From assembly GCF_007273535.1 (NCBI RefSeq), contig NZ_RIBP01000004.1:124001-188000 (forward strand): 64,000 bases of DNA, written 5' to 3'. This document shows positions 53,237 to 62,217 of the stretch, piece after piece. The position numbers and the translations under genes are program-made. Source of the stretch: Niallia circulans (lineage in GTDB: Bacteria > Bacillota > Bacilli > Bacillales > Cytobacillaceae). A model generated the notes under the pieces. The model saw nothing but the letters and a program-made list of their open reading frames with translations. It was not told where the DNA came from and ran no database searches. The number at the start of each line of letters is the position of its first letter. Position 1 is the first letter of the stretch.

Positions 53237-53251
53237 TTGTAAGTGTTTTCA
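53237..53251 (-). promoter_or_regulatory. cre-like site upstream of gntP
   Basis: TTGTAAGTGTTTTCA matches the cre consensus at 14 of 15 positions, about 30 bp before the gntP start. Confidence 0.5.
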
Positions 53252-53271
53252 TTTCTATGTTCTTATTATAC

Positions 53272-53284
53272 GAAAAAAAATTTC
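53272..53284 (-). promoter_or_regulatory. GAAA/TTTC palindrome upstream of gntP
   Basis: GAAAAAAAATTTC is identical over 13 bp to the site at 50848-50860 and lies in promoter position about 65 bp before gntP. Confidence 0.55.
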
Positions 53285-53448
53285 TTTCATCAACTATTAT
53301 TTATGAAAAAAATATTTTAACAATTTGCATTCTTTCATCTTTTTTAATATATCCCTTTATTCCCTTTTAAATAATGGGATAAAAAAAGAAAAATTAATAA
53401 ACAATAACCTAAGAAATCAACAAAAATTAACCCATTGGAGGTATCATC

Positions 53449-54303
53449 TTGTATTTCTATAAAGAAGATCTAATTAACGTAATCGTTCCTGATAAGCCAG
53501 ATCCAGCTGCCGCTAAAGTGCTTCAAGAAGCATTAGGAGGCCGATTTGGGGAAATGAGAACGATGATGCAGTTCTCCTTCCAAAGCGCTAACTTCCGTGG
53601 AAAAGCAAAGCAATACCGTGACTTAATCCGCGGCGTTTTTCTTGAAGAGCTTAGCCATGTTGAACTTGTTCAAACAACCATTAATCAACTGCTAAATGGT
53701 TCTGGCGATATTGGTGTAGGCTCTGTCGGCGAAAGTGATGCACCACTTCATATCGCAACCGAAAATGTGAATCCCCATCATTATATTATGGGTGCACAAG
53801 CCTCACTTCCAGTTGACGCGGCTGGAAACCCTTGGACAGGTGCTTATGTATACAGCCATGGCAACTTAGTTGCAGATCTTCTTGATAACTTAGTTCTTGA
53901 ATCAACAGGTGTTCTACAAAAATCACGCTTATATGAAATGAGTTCTAATAAAACATTCCGTGAAACGTTGGCTTTTTTAATTGTTCGTGACAATGCCCAT
54001 CAAAATGCATTTGCAAAAGCACTCGAAACATTAGGTGTAAACTGGGCAAAGCTATTCCCTGTTCCAAACTATGATATTAATAAATATCCAGAATGCCGTA
54101 AATATGTCGATTTAGGCTTCCATAATGCCCAATTCAACTTCCGTCTTGATCCAACAAGAATTGGTGAAATATACCAAGGTGAATCTCCAAGCAGAAATAA
54201 AGGCGAGCTTAAAGTAATTGACCCGCCGCAAGGCTATCCAGTACCTGAGCTTCCTGACATGCCGAATGAGCACAGCCCTGGTTTGTATGATCTAAATAAC
54301 TGA
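53449..54303 (+). CDS. manganese catalase (CotJC/YdbD-like)
   Basis: A 284-residue four-helix-bundle dimanganese catalase. Metal ligands are visible as Glu in LGGRFGEMRTMMQFSFQ (about 35), EELSHVELVQ (Glu/His, about 66-70), LVADLLDNLVLE (Glu about 148) and DNAHQNAFAKALE (His about 182). It breaks down hydrogen peroxide without haem. Proteins of this type occur in the spore coat (CotJC) and the cytoplasm (YdbD); the length and C-terminal tail fit YdbD. The start is TTG with GGAGG seven bases upstream. A composite repeat with a hairpin follows the stop at once. Confidence 0.9.
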   Translation: MYFYKEDLINVIVPDKPDPAAAKVLQEALGGRFGEMRTMMQFSFQSANFRGKAKQYRDLIRGVFLEELSHVELVQTTINQLLNGSGDIGVGSVGESDAPLHIATENVNPHHYIMGAQASLPVDAAGNPWTGAYVYSHGNLVADLLDNLVLESTGVLQKSRLYEMSSNKTFRETLAFLIVRDNAHQNAFAKALETLGVNWAKLFPVPNYDINKYPECRKYVDLGFHNAQFNFRLDPTRIGEIYQGESPSRNKGELKVIDPPQGYPVPELPDMPNEHSPGLYDLNN

Positions 54304-54309
54304 TTTATT

Positions 54310-54502
54310 AAGAGACTGGGACATAAGTATATGAATCAACATAAAAACCGAACTATCTATTCAAACGTCGATTAGATAGTTCGGTTTTTTATTTTTCGTT
54401 TCAATACAATAATTAGAAATCTTAGTGGAATGGAGAGAAGGCTCATCTTCCTCCCCGCGGAAAGCGAGTAGACGAGAGCGCAATGAAACGAACTAATTTT
54501 AA
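54310..54502 (+). repeat. composite intergenic repeat, copy 2
   Basis: Starting 7 bp after the catalase stop it reads GAGACTGGGACATAAGTAT, then the hairpin built on AAACCGAAC and GTTCGGTTT, then AGAAATCTTAGTGGAATGGA, CTCCCCGCGGAAAGCGAGTA and CGAACTAATTTTAAC. This is the same order of parts as copy 1 at 42533-42790 read on its minus strand, but without about 60 bp in the third block. Both copies begin next to a stop codon. Confidence 0.75.
54345..54388 (+). terminator. hairpin in repeat copy 2, probable catalase terminator
   Basis: AAACCGAACTATCTA (about 54345-54359) pairs with TAGATAGTTCGGTTT (about 54373-54387), followed by T6. Confidence 0.85.
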
Positions 54503-54723
54503 CTCCAGATTCTATTTAGTCACAAGCTTCATTTTTCAAAAATTGATGTAATTTATTATTCTTGTTTAGAAAGGTTGTCTTTTGTTTTGTCTGTCTTTTG
54601 GTAAAATAATCCGTTTTCCTTCTATATTAAATAGGTCTTTGTATCGTTTATTATTTTCTCATCATTTTTTTAACTTCTTTTAATGTTAATCCCTATAAAT
54701 TATGCGAAGATAGCTCATGCGAT

Positions 54724-54743
54724 ATAGTTCGCATACGAACTAT
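54724..54743 (+). promoter_or_regulatory. perfect palindrome, probable operator of the MarR-type regulator
   Basis: ATAGTTCG (54724-54731) and CGAACTAT (54736-54743) are perfect inverted arms around CATA. They lie directly upstream of TTGACA (54746-54751), the likely -35 of the efflux operon. A further inverted pair, TATGCGAA (54701-54708) and TTCGCATA (54728-54735), overlaps it. A MarR dimer at this place would repress its own operon. The stretch 54503-54700 shows nothing I can name. Confidence 0.65.
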
Positions 54744-54820
54744 TTTTGACAAGCTATTAATTCCAGCATTTTTTATGTCTGAATGGGTATTTTATTTCAT
54801 ATGGGAACAGGGGGCATAAT

Positions 54821-55273
54821 GTGAAAGACGCTTTAAATAATGAGCTGATTCGATCCTACGCAAAAATAAATAAGGCTTACTATCAGCTTCTCAAAGAAGA
54901 TGCAGATCAAATGGGTTTGACTGCCGTTCAACTTAAAGCATTATATCGGGTTTCTTTTCAACCGAACATAAGCTTAGGAGAGCTTGCTGAAAAATTGCGT
55001 TTGACGAAAAGCACAGTCAGCGGTGTTATCGACCGCCTTGTCAAGCAAGATATGATCGAACGGACAACTCAAGCTAATGATCGAAGAGCGGTTAATTTAC
55101 ATCTTACAAAGCTTGGGAAGATCAAATTAGAAGCACTGATGCAAACGGACTCTGTTGTTGCCCAGAAAATTAAAGAAATAATGCAATTCCCTGAAGAGGA
55201 CATTCAAAAACTGCTAGAATTAAACAACAAAATTTTAACGATACTCAATTCTAAGGAGGACTTACAAGAATGA
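54821..55273 (+). CDS. MarR family transcriptional regulator
   Basis: A 150-residue MarR-type winged-helix protein with GLTAVQLKALYRVSFQPNIS, the recognition helix LAEKLRLTKSTVSGVIDRLV (about 60-79), the wing IERTTQANDRRAVNLHLT and a C-terminal dimerisation helix. The start is GTG with AGGGGG upstream. Its end overlaps the HlyD-type gene by 4 bp, so it heads an operon with an adaptor and a drug-efflux pump and is probably its own repressor through the palindrome upstream, released by a toxic compound. Confidence 0.92.
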   Translation: MKDALNNELIRSYAKINKAYYQLLKEDADQMGLTAVQLKALYRVSFQPNISLGELAEKLRLTKSTVSGVIDRLVKQDMIERTTQANDRRAVNLHLTKLGKIKLEALMQTDSVVAQKIKEIMQFPEEDIQKLLELNNKILTILNSKEDLQE

Positions 55274-55920
55274 ACGCAAGACGCATGATACTTATTAACA
55301 TCATCCTACTTATTGTTTTAGTAGGCGGCGGTTTCACAGGTTATTATTTCTATGATAAATCTGTTTCTTACATCTCAACAGATAATGCCCAAATTACGGG
55401 TCAACAAGTGAGCATTGCTTCACCTGCAACAGGTAAATTAACAGCATGGAGCGGTGATGTCGGCGAGAAATTTGGCAAAAATGAAAAAATCGGTACAGTG
55501 GAAGTAACAACTGAAACTGGAACATCAAAAATTAATGTTAATGTTCCTGCCAACAGCACTGTTGTTCAATCATCAGCAGTAGAAAATTCTTTTGTTGCAG
55601 CAGGTACTTCTTTAGCTAAAGCATATGACATGAATAATCTATGGGTTACAGCAAACGTTGATGAAACAGACTTAAATGACGTAAAGGTTGGCCAAGATGT
55701 TGATCTTTATGTAGATGCATACCCAGATACAACTTTAACTGGTAAAGTAGAATCTTTAGGTTTAGCAACATCAAGCACATTCTCATTGCTTCCTAGCAGC
55801 AATTCATCAGGCGACTACACTAAAGAAACGCAAGTCATTCCTGTTAAAGTCTCAATTGATAACTATGGTGGTTTAGATTTAGTTCCTGGTATGAACGTAA
55901 CTGTGCGAATCCATAAGTAG
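55270..55920 (+). CDS. HlyD/EmrA-type efflux adaptor subunit
   Basis: A 216-residue membrane fusion protein: an N-terminal membrane helix (7-27), then a split biotinyl-lipoyl domain (YISTDNAQITGQQVSIASPATGKLTAW and a second half near 85-105) and a beta-barrel with WVTANVDETDLNDVKVGQDVDLYVDAYP. It is short because the long coiled-coil hairpin of Gram-negative EmrA is absent, as expected without an outer membrane. It should work with the DHA2 pump encoded immediately after it. AAGGAGG precedes the ATG within the marR gene. Confidence 0.88.
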   Translation: MNARRMILINIILLIVLVGGGFTGYYFYDKSVSYISTDNAQITGQQVSIASPATGKLTAWSGDVGEKFGKNEKIGTVEVTTETGTSKINVNVPANSTVVQSSAVENSFVAAGTSLAKAYDMNNLWVTANVDETDLNDVKVGQDVDLYVDAYPDTTLTGKVESLGLATSSTFSLLPSSNSSGDYTKETQVIPVKVSIDNYGGLDLVPGMNVTVRIHK

Positions 55921-55929
55921 GTGATGACG

Positions 55930-57780
55930 ATGACGATATATATCGCAAGCTATGCAGTTATCAGCATTATATTGCTCCTCACCATAAACTACCTGATTAG
56001 GAAACAAAGTAGAAAACCAAAACAGGAAAAAGCAAGCAATATAAATAAGGATGAACCTATCCAAGAAAATGAAATTTCCCGTAGCTCCATCATGCAAGAA
56101 GAAAGTCCGATGGAGGAAGCAATAAATGAAACATTAAGCAAGTCTGCAATTACAGAACCTGCGTTAGAGTATGTCAGTGATCCAGATAATGCTGAAAAAC
56201 ATAACGAAGAAGAAATACCTGTAAAAGAAAAAGACATTAAACAACAAGCAAGAGTTGATTTTGAAGGCAGTAAAGGAAAAATTATCGCTGCCGTTATGCT
56301 AGGTGCATTCGTAGCAATTCTTAACCAAACATTATTGAATGTGGCTATCCCGCATATTATGAACGATTTGAATGTTTCAACAAGTACCGTTCAGTGGTTA
56401 ACAACTGGCTATATGCTGACAAATGGTGTGTTTATTCCGATCACTCCGTTCTTAATCAGCAAGCTTGGAACGAGAAAGCTACTCATACTCGCTATGACTG
56501 CTTTCACCATAGGCTCATTAGTATGTTCTGTCTCAACAGGCTTCAGCATGCTTATGATTGGACGTGTCATCCAGGCAGCTGGTGCTGGTGTTATTATGCC
56601 CCTGCTTATGACAACATTCTTGACTATCTTCCCACCTGAAAAACGCGGTACAGCAATGGGGATTATGGGGGTTGCGATGATTTTTGCTCCTGCTATCGGT
56701 CCTACACTTTCAGGATGGCTTATTGGTCATTATTCATGGAGAGTACTATTTGATCTTGTTATTCCTTTTGGAATCATTGATTTAATCATTGCTACTATCT
56801 GGATGAAGGATGTTACACCACGTACAAATCCAAAATTCGATTTATGGGGCTTTGTCACTTCTACTATCGGATTAGGCTTCTTGCTTTATGGCTTCAGTGA
56901 AGCTGGTAATGATGGCTGGGACAGTGGTGTAGTTATTGGTTCTCTTACAACAGGTGTTGTATTCTTAGCTCTGTTCGTTTGGCGTGAATTTACTACCGAA
57001 ACTCCTATGCTTGATCTAAGGGTTTTCAAGTACGATATTTATGCATTAACTACAGTAGTAAGCATGGTTGTTAACATGGCAATGTTTGCTGGTATGATTC
57101 TACTTCCAGTTTACCTGCAAAATATTCGCGGCTTTACTGCCTTGGATTCTGGTTTATTGATGCTTCCAGGAGCTATCGTAATGGGGATTATGTCTCCGAT
57201 TGCCGGTAAGCTGTTCGACAGGTTCGGTGCAAGACCACTTGCAATCATTGGGTTGGTTATAACTGTATTGACAACATGGGGCTTTACACAATTGACAATG
57301 CAAACAACCTACGGACATATCATGATGCTGTATATCTTCCGTATGTTCGGAATGTCCTTCATTATGATGACCGTTATGACAGAGGGTATGAATCAGCTGC
57401 CAATGCATTTAACAAGCCATGGTACAGCAGCCTCTAATACGGCTAGAACCGTTGCCGGAAGTATCGGAACAGCATTCCTTGTTACTGTTATGACAAACAG
57501 GTCTACATTCCACACTGCTAATTACAGCAATATTATTACTAGCGACAATCCGTTTATTACTGAAAAACTAGGTCAGCTTGGGCAAGGATTCGCAGCATTA
57601 GCTGGTATCCCTTCAAGCTCTGGGCAAGCACTCGCTGTTTCCACTATTTATGGAAAAGCAGTTGTGCAGGCAACAATTGACGGAATAAATGATGCCTTTA
57701 TCGTCGCAACAGGCATCTCAGCACTTGCACTTCTCTTGGCATTCTTCATAAGAAGATCAACACCAAGAAAAGTTAAGTAA
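55930..57780 (+). CDS. DHA2-family (EmrB/QacA) MFS efflux pump with extra N-terminal anchor
   Basis: A protein of about 616 residues. Residues 120-615 are a normal 14-helix DHA2 drug/proton antiporter: MLGAFVAILNQTLLNVAIPHIM, the motif A region FLISKLGTRKLLI, and motif C GVAMIFAPAIGPTLSGWLIG. Ahead of it is an unusual extension: one membrane helix (about 3-23), a basic KQSRKPKQEK patch and about 85 acidic residues with no hydrophobicity. An odd extra helix would place this segment on the cytoplasmic side, if the pump keeps its usual topology. The start is ATG at 55930 with AGGTGAT just before it; a GTG at 55921 touching the adaptor stop is the alternative. The cargo is unknown, and the pump probably acts with the adaptor. 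Confidence 0.88.
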   Translation: MTIYIASYAVISIILLLTINYLIRKQSRKPKQEKASNINKDEPIQENEISRSSIMQEESPMEEAINETLSKSAITEPALEYVSDPDNAEKHNEEEIPVKEKDIKQQARVDFEGSKGKIIAAVMLGAFVAILNQTLLNVAIPHIMNDLNVSTSTVQWLTTGYMLTNGVFIPITPFLISKLGTRKLLILAMTAFTIGSLVCSVSTGFSMLMIGRVIQAAGAGVIMPLLMTTFLTIFPPEKRGTAMGIMGVAMIFAPAIGPTLSGWLIGHYSWRVLFDLVIPFGIIDLIIATIWMKDVTPRTNPKFDLWGFVTSTIGLGFLLYGFSEAGNDGWDSGVVIGSLTTGVVFLALFVWREFTTETPMLDLRVFKYDIYALTTVVSMVVNMAMFAGMILLPVYLQNIRGFTALDSGLLMLPGAIVMGIMSPIAGKLFDRFGARPLAIIGLVITVLTTWGFTQLTMQTTYGHIMMLYIFRMFGMSFIMMTVMTEGMNQLPMHLTSHGTAASNTARTVAGSIGTAFLVTVMTNRSTFHTANYSNIITSDNPFITEKLGQLGQGFAALAGIPSSSGQALAVSTIYGKAVVQATIDGINDAFIVATGISALALLLAFFIRRSTPRKVK

Positions 57781-57784
57781 TACA

Positions 57785-57814
57785 AAAGAGGCTATGAATT
57801 TTCATAGCCTCTTT
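57785..57814. terminator. bidirectional terminator between the pump and fabI
   Basis: AAAGAGGCTATGA (57785-57797) pairs with TCATAGCCTCTTT (57802-57814). The genes converge. Confidence 0.88.
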
Positions 57815-57826
57815 ACTTATTCATTA

Positions 57827-58606
57827 TTAGCCAAGAATGTTATAGCCTGAATCTACATAAATGATTTCGCCTGTAACTCCTCTTGATAGTTCACTGATCA
57901 TCGCCAATGTCATATCGCCGACCTCATCCTGAGTTACGTTTCGTTTTAATGGAGATGTTTCTTCTATTTTATGAAGAATTGCATTAAACGAACCGACACC
58001 CTTTGCAGCAAGCGTGCGAATTGCACCAGCAGAAATAGCATTAACACGGATATTATCTTTACCCATTTCTAATGCCAAATACTTCACAGATGATTCAAGT
58101 GCAGCTTTAGCAACACCCATTACGTTATATCCGCTCACAGCACGTTCAGCGCCAAGATAGCTCATTGTTGTAACAGTTCCACCTTCTGTCATGTAAGGCT
58201 TCGCTTCTCTTGCTACAGCAATTAAAGAATACGCACTCGTATCCTGTGCAAATGCATAACCTTCTCTTGAAGTATTAATAAAATCTCCTTTTAAGTCCTC
58301 CGCATGAGCAAATGCCACAGAATGAACCACCCCATGAATCACGCCTACTTTTGCACCAATTTCTTGGAATGCATCTTTAATGCTGTCATCGCTGTTTACA
58401 TCACATTGAACAATTAACTTCGCATCATAACTATTATCTGACAATAATTTAGTTAATTTACTAAGTGAGCGATCAAGTCGGTATGTAAATATTAAATTTG
58501 CACCAGCCTTAAACAAGGATTTAGCAACACCCCAAGCAAGACTTCGCTCATTTGCAACACCCATGATGACGATGTTTTTGCCTTTTATCTTTAATAAATC
58601 TTCCAT
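57827..58606 (-). CDS. fabI: enoyl-ACP reductase FabI
   Basis: A 259-residue SDR-fold enzyme that reduces enoyl-ACP with NAD(P)H in the last step of fatty-acid elongation. FabI features are IVIMGVANERSLAWGVAKSLF at the N-terminus, VIHGVVHSVAFAHAEDLKG, the catalytic Tyr-x6-Lys as YNVMGVAKAALESS (about Tyr157 and Lys164), NAISAGAIRTLAAKGV and ITGEIIYVDSGYNILG at the end. AGGAGG precedes the ATG. A FapR-like operator overlaps the promoter, as in Bacillus. Confidence 0.95.
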   Translation of the reverse strand: MEDLLKIKGKNIVIMGVANERSLAWGVAKSLFKAGANLIFTYRLDRSLSKLTKLLSDNSYDAKLIVQCDVNSDDSIKDAFQEIGAKVGVIHGVVHSVAFAHAEDLKGDFINTSREGYAFAQDTSAYSLIAVAREAKPYMTEGGTVTTMSYLGAERAVSGYNVMGVAKAALESSVKYLALEMGKDNIRVNAISAGAIRTLAAKGVGSFNAILHKIEETSPLKRNVTQDEVGDMTLAMISELSRGVTGEIIYVDSGYNILG

Positions 58607-58654
58607 ATTGTCCTCCTAATTTGACAAGTCACTTTCACAATCTTACACCTAGTT

Positions 58655-58671
58655 TTAGTACTTGGTTCTAA
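58655..58671 (-). promoter_or_regulatory. FapR-like operator upstream of fabI
   Basis: TTAGTACTTGGTTCTAA matches the FapR consensus TTAGTACCTGATACTAA at 14 of 17 positions. A TATAAT -10 on the minus strand (58681-58676) lies just upstream, so the operator would cover the start of transcription. FapR releases the site when malonyl-CoA is high. Confidence 0.7.
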
Positions 58672-58886
58672 TACTATTATATCATAAACTCACATTAAAT
58701 AAGCCACTCGTCTTGTTAAATTGCCATTTCACTTTTCCTCCCTCCTTATTATGGCTAAGTAGATGTTATAAAAACTAACTGTCTTTCATTATGTGTTGCT
58801 CAGTTCTCTCTTTAGTATTCCATAAAGGATAAAACAGCAGCACCGAAAGAATACTAAGCATATGAAAGTTTTGGGAGGTGAACAGC

Positions 58887-59090
58887 TTGACCGAACTTAC
58901 AATAAAGGAACTGGCATTTATTGAGGATGAAATTCGCGCCGAGACAATTACTGCGAAAACATTGAACTGGTGTGCAGCACAATGTCATGATGAAACACTA
59001 AAAAGCACACTCGAAGCTATGGCAGAAAAACATCAGCTAAAAATTGCTGATCTGTCTAAATATTTTAACAGAACGTCAAATATTCAATAA
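58887..59090 (+). CDS. small spore-coat-like protein, 67 aa
   Basis: A 67-residue all-helical protein (ELTIKELAFIEDEIRAETITAKTLNWCAAQCHDETLKSTL). It resembles the N-terminal half of the CotF-type/ferritin-like small coat proteins, with a helix-turn-helix bundle and a conserved-looking NWCAAQ. GGGAGGTG precedes a TTG at 58887 with eight-base spacing; the GTG at 58878 is inside that SD, so I chose the TTG. The next gene, 21 bp on, is CotF-like, and the pair probably forms one sporulation operon. Confidence 0.7.
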   Translation: MTELTIKELAFIEDEIRAETITAKTLNWCAAQCHDETLKSTLEAMAEKHQLKIADLSKYFNRTSNIQ

Positions 59091-59111
59091 ACTGCGTAAA
59101 GGATGGGTGTA

Positions 59112-59408
59112 ATGCCAAACAATATCGAAGGACGTGGCCTGACAGACAGGGAAATGCTCCAGCTTTGTTTAGAGCTTGAGAAAGGACGCTGTCACAGTAT
59201 TAGCACTGTCATGCTAGAAACAGCACACGAGGGGCTCCGTGACATTTATGAGCAGGCCTTTGCAAATGCAAGCTCAAATCAGTACGAGCTTTTTACTATT
59301 ATGCATGAAAAAGGCTGGTACAAAACAGAAAAAGCTTCTATAGAACAAATCAGTAACGTGCAGGAGCTGATGCAAAATAATTTGCATCCTGATGATACAT
59401 TTAAATAA
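59112..59408 (+). CDS. CotF-family spore coat protein
   Basis: A 98-residue helical protein with LTDREMLQLCLELEKGRCHSI, AHEGLRDIYEQAFANASSNQYELF and a final MHEKGWYKTEKAS, the pattern of the coat F domain. Such proteins lie in the inner spore coat. The frame opens at 59103, but the ATG at 59112 has AAAGG at better spacing. It follows the 67-residue gene closely. Confidence 0.82.
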   Translation: MPNNIEGRGLTDREMLQLCLELEKGRCHSISTVMLETAHEGLRDIYEQAFANASSNQYELFTIMHEKGWYKTEKASIEQISNVQELMQNNLHPDDTFK

Positions 59409-60003
59409 ATCTTATGGGATGGAATAATTCATTATTTACCATCCCTAAGACAAAATAATAAAAATCCACTTTAATCCATTGCCCTTATGTTCATACATAA
59501 TGTCAAATTATAAAACTAGTCCGTTCCATTGTGCATGTGCCCCCCGCTCCATACCACTAAGGAGTATAAAGGGCATAATTACTTATATCTCAGTCCTATT
59601 TTATGGTTTTTCTACAAGCTTCAAAAACCTCTTAAAGCGTTTTATTCATATGCTCATGTAATCTCTTCATCCCAAATTATTAGAAATATGACGAATTTAA
59701 GCATTAGAAAGGGCATTATAAGAAAAAATAAGATGATTAAAAAAAATCATTTCTTTCCATTGTTAGTTCATTGCAAACTCTTTCATTTTTGAGAAATCAA
59801 AGTTTGTCTGAACTTACTCCCACTTCGAGTTGAAGGTAAAAATATTTAATCTTAAAATCATATCTGTACAATTTTACATTTATTTAGTATGATTTTAATT
59901 ATGTTTTATGTCAGATAATCTTACATACAAACAAATGTTTATCAAAAAGGATTTATTTATCCTAGTTTTCCAACATAGAAAAAGTACAAAAGGAGCTATA
60001 TGA
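59409..60003 (+). other. intergenic region, no gene seen
   Basis: About 595 bp, AT-rich. Short frames exist but none has an SD or a recognisable protein. No clear terminator was found after the CotF-like gene. The right end must hold the promoter of the amino-acid transporter; AAAAGGAG lies nine bases before its ATG. Confidence 0.5.
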
Positions 60004-61461
60004 ATGAAGATAATAACAAGATTTCCAAAGTTAATTTTGTTCTTTGTAGTTTTACTGACTACGTTAAGTATGCTTTCTCCACTAACAAATGTGAAGGCTG
60101 CAGAGAAAACATATCAGATTGCTACAGATATTACTTTTGCTCCATTTGAATTCCAAGATACGAGTGGTGAGTTCGTTGGAATTGATATGGACCTTGTTGC
60201 AGCAATTGCTAAAGATCAAGGATTTAAATATGAAATTAAACCACTTGGCTTTAATGCTGCAGTTCAAGCACTTGAATCAAAACAAGTAGATGCAGTTATT
60301 GCGGGAATGAGCATAACTGCTGAAAGAAAAATAAAATTTAACTTCTCTGACCCATATTTCGACTCAGGAATAATTATGGCTGTTAGTGAGAGTAATGATG
60401 ATGTTTCATCTTACAATGATTTAAAAGGCAAAAAAGTTGCGGTAAAAACTGGAACAGAAGGTGCCAGCTTCGCAGAAAGTATTAAAGATAAATATGGTTT
60501 TTCTATTGTTACATTTGATGACTCTGCAAACATGTACGAAGATGTAAAAACAGGAAACTCTGTTGCCGTTTTTGACGATTATCCTGTATTGGCATACGGA
60601 ATTAAGCAAGGAAATGGTTTAAAAAGCGTTACAGATAAAGAAGCTGGTGCTTCTTATGGCTTCGCCGTTTCAAAAGGTGAAAACTCGGAGCTTCTAGAAA
60701 TGTTCAACACAGGGCTTGCTAACTTAAAAGCAAGTGGAGAATACCAGAAGATAATGGACAAATATTTAGAAACTGGCTCTAACACTGCTGCTACAAAAGA
60801 CACTGGCTTTTTCGGTCTATTGAAAGAAAGCATGCCTAGCTTGATGACAGGTTTAAAAATGACATTAATCCTAACTGTTGTTTCCTTAATTATTGCTACA
60901 ATAGTTGGTATTGTTTTCGGATTAATGCGTATTGCAAAAAGTAAATTATTACGCACTATTGCTATGATTTATATTGATATATTCCGCGGTACACCATTGA
61001 TTGTCCAAGCATTCTTTATTTACTTTGGTATTCCAGCAGCATTTGATTTCCGCATTACTGCATTTGCCGCTGGTCTAATCACATTAAGCTTAAATGCTGG
61101 TGCTTATATGGCAGAAATCGTCCGCGGGGGTATTCAATCCGTTGATAAGGGGCAAATGGAGGCTGCACGAAGCTTAGGTCTTCCTTACGGTAAGGCGATG
61201 TTGAAGGTAGTACTGCCACAAGCTATTCAATTAATGATCCCGGCATTTATTAACCAGTTCGTCATCACATTAAAGGACACGTCTATCCTGTCCATTATTG
61301 GCATAAACGAGTTGACGCAAAGCGGTAAGATTATTATTGCAAGAAATCTAGAATCATTCCAAATGTGGATTATCGTCGGCATTATGTACTTTATTGTTAT
61401 CATGATTCTAACGAAAGTATCGAATGTTCTTGAGAGGAGGATAAAAAATGGCAAAGCTTAA
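60004..61461 (+). CDS. amino-acid ABC importer, binding protein fused to permease
   Basis: A 485-residue fusion. The signal peptide/anchor covers 1-33. The family 3 binding domain (about 35-255) has [28 protein letters not shown] split over its start and [18 protein letters not shown] in lobe 2. The permease domain (about 275-483) has five helices, [17 protein letters not shown] and the EAA loop [23 protein letters not shown]. This matches fused glutamine/polar amino-acid importers such as GlnPH; the binding domain faces outside, tethered to the channel. The ATPase follows with a 14-bp overlap. Glutamine or another polar amino acid is inferred. Confidence 0.92.
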   Translation: MKIITRFPKLILFFVVLLTTLSMLSPLTNVKAAEKTYQIATDITFAPFEFQDTSGEFVGIDMDLVAAIAKDQGFKYEIKPLGFNAAVQALESKQVDAVIAGMSITAERKIKFNFSDPYFDSGIIMAVSESNDDVSSYNDLKGKKVAVKTGTEGASFAESIKDKYGFSIVTFDDSANMYEDVKTGNSVAVFDDYPVLAYGIKQGNGLKSVTDKEAGASYGFAVSKGENSELLEMFNTGLANLKASGEYQKIMDKYLETGSNTAATKDTGFFGLLKESMPSLMTGLKMTLILTVVSLIIATIVGIVFGLMRIAKSKLLRTIAMIYIDIFRGTPLIVQAFFIYFGIPAAFDFRITAFAAGLITLSLNAGAYMAEIVRGGIQSVDKGQMEAARSLGLPYGKAMLKVVLPQAIQLMIPAFINQFVITLKDTSILSIIGINELTQSGKIIIARNLESFQMWIIVGIMYFIVIMILTKVSNVLERRIKNGKA

Positions 61462-62176
61462 TGTCACTAATTTGAAAAAATCATATGGCAGCCTTGAAGT
61501 GTTAAAATCAATTGATTTGCAGGTCCAAGAAGGAGAAGTTGTTTGTTTGATCGGCCCTTCTGGTTCTGGAAAAAGTACATTGCTGCGCTGCTTGAATATG
61601 CTTGAGGAAGTAACAAGCGGAGAAGTTGTTGTTAATGCTCAAAAACTGACAGATAAAAGCACTGATATCAACAAAGTCAGAGAAGATATCGGCATGGTAT
61701 TTCAGCATTTTAACCTCTTCCCAAACTTGAATGTCTTAGGGAATATTACACTTGCTCCTGTTGAATTGAAAAAGGCATCGAAGGAACAAGCTAAAGAAAA
61801 AGCACTTCAGCTTTTAGAGCGTGTTGGATTAAAGGATAAAGCTTTAGAAAACCCAGCTAGATTATCTGGTGGACAAAAGCAACGTGTCGCTATTGCACGC
61901 GCGCTTGCAATGAATCCTGATATTATGCTGTTTGATGAACCGACAAGTGCGCTTGACCCTGAAATGGTCGGAGAAGTGCTAAACGTTATTAAACAATTGG
62001 CACAAGAAGGCATGACAATGGTTATTGTTACACATGAAATGGGCTTTGCACGCGAAGTGGCAGACAGAGTCATTTTTATGGATGGTGGTTATATTGTCGA
62101 AGAAGGCACTCCACAAGAGATTTTCGGCAATCCGCAAAACGAACGTACACAAGACTTTTTAAACAAAGTACTTTAA
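61448..62176 (+). CDS. glnQ: amino-acid ABC importer ATPase (GlnQ-like)
   Basis: A 242-residue polar amino-acid transporter ATPase with Walker [10 protein letters not shown] (about 34-42), Q-loop [18 protein letters not shown], signature [20 protein letters not shown], Walker [20 protein letters not shown] and H-loop [13 protein letters not shown]. It drives the fused binding protein-permease whose gene it overlaps by 14 bp. AGGAGG lies inside that gene before the ATG. A strong terminator follows. Confidence 0.93.
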   Translation: MAKLNVTNLKKSYGSLEVLKSIDLQVQEGEVVCLIGPSGSGKSTLLRCLNMLEEVTSGEVVVNAQKLTDKSTDINKVREDIGMVFQHFNLFPNLNVLGNITLAPVELKKASKEQAKEKALQLLERVGLKDKALENPARLSGGQKQRVAIARALAMNPDIMLFDEPTSALDPEMVGEVLNVIKQLAQEGMTMVIVTHEMGFAREVADRVIFMDGGYIVEEGTPQEIFGNPQNERTQDFLNKVL

Positions 62177-62183
62177 AAAAAAA

Positions 62184-62216
62184 GAGGCGTACCTTTAAAA
62201 AGGTACGCCTCCTTCT
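62184..62216. terminator. bidirectional terminator between glnQ and the SDR gene
   Basis: GAGGCGTACCT (62184-62194) pairs with AGGTACGCCTC (62201-62211). Nine A precede it and a T-rich tail follows. It ends two bases before the SDR stop codon. Confidence 0.9.
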
Positions 62217-62217
62217 T

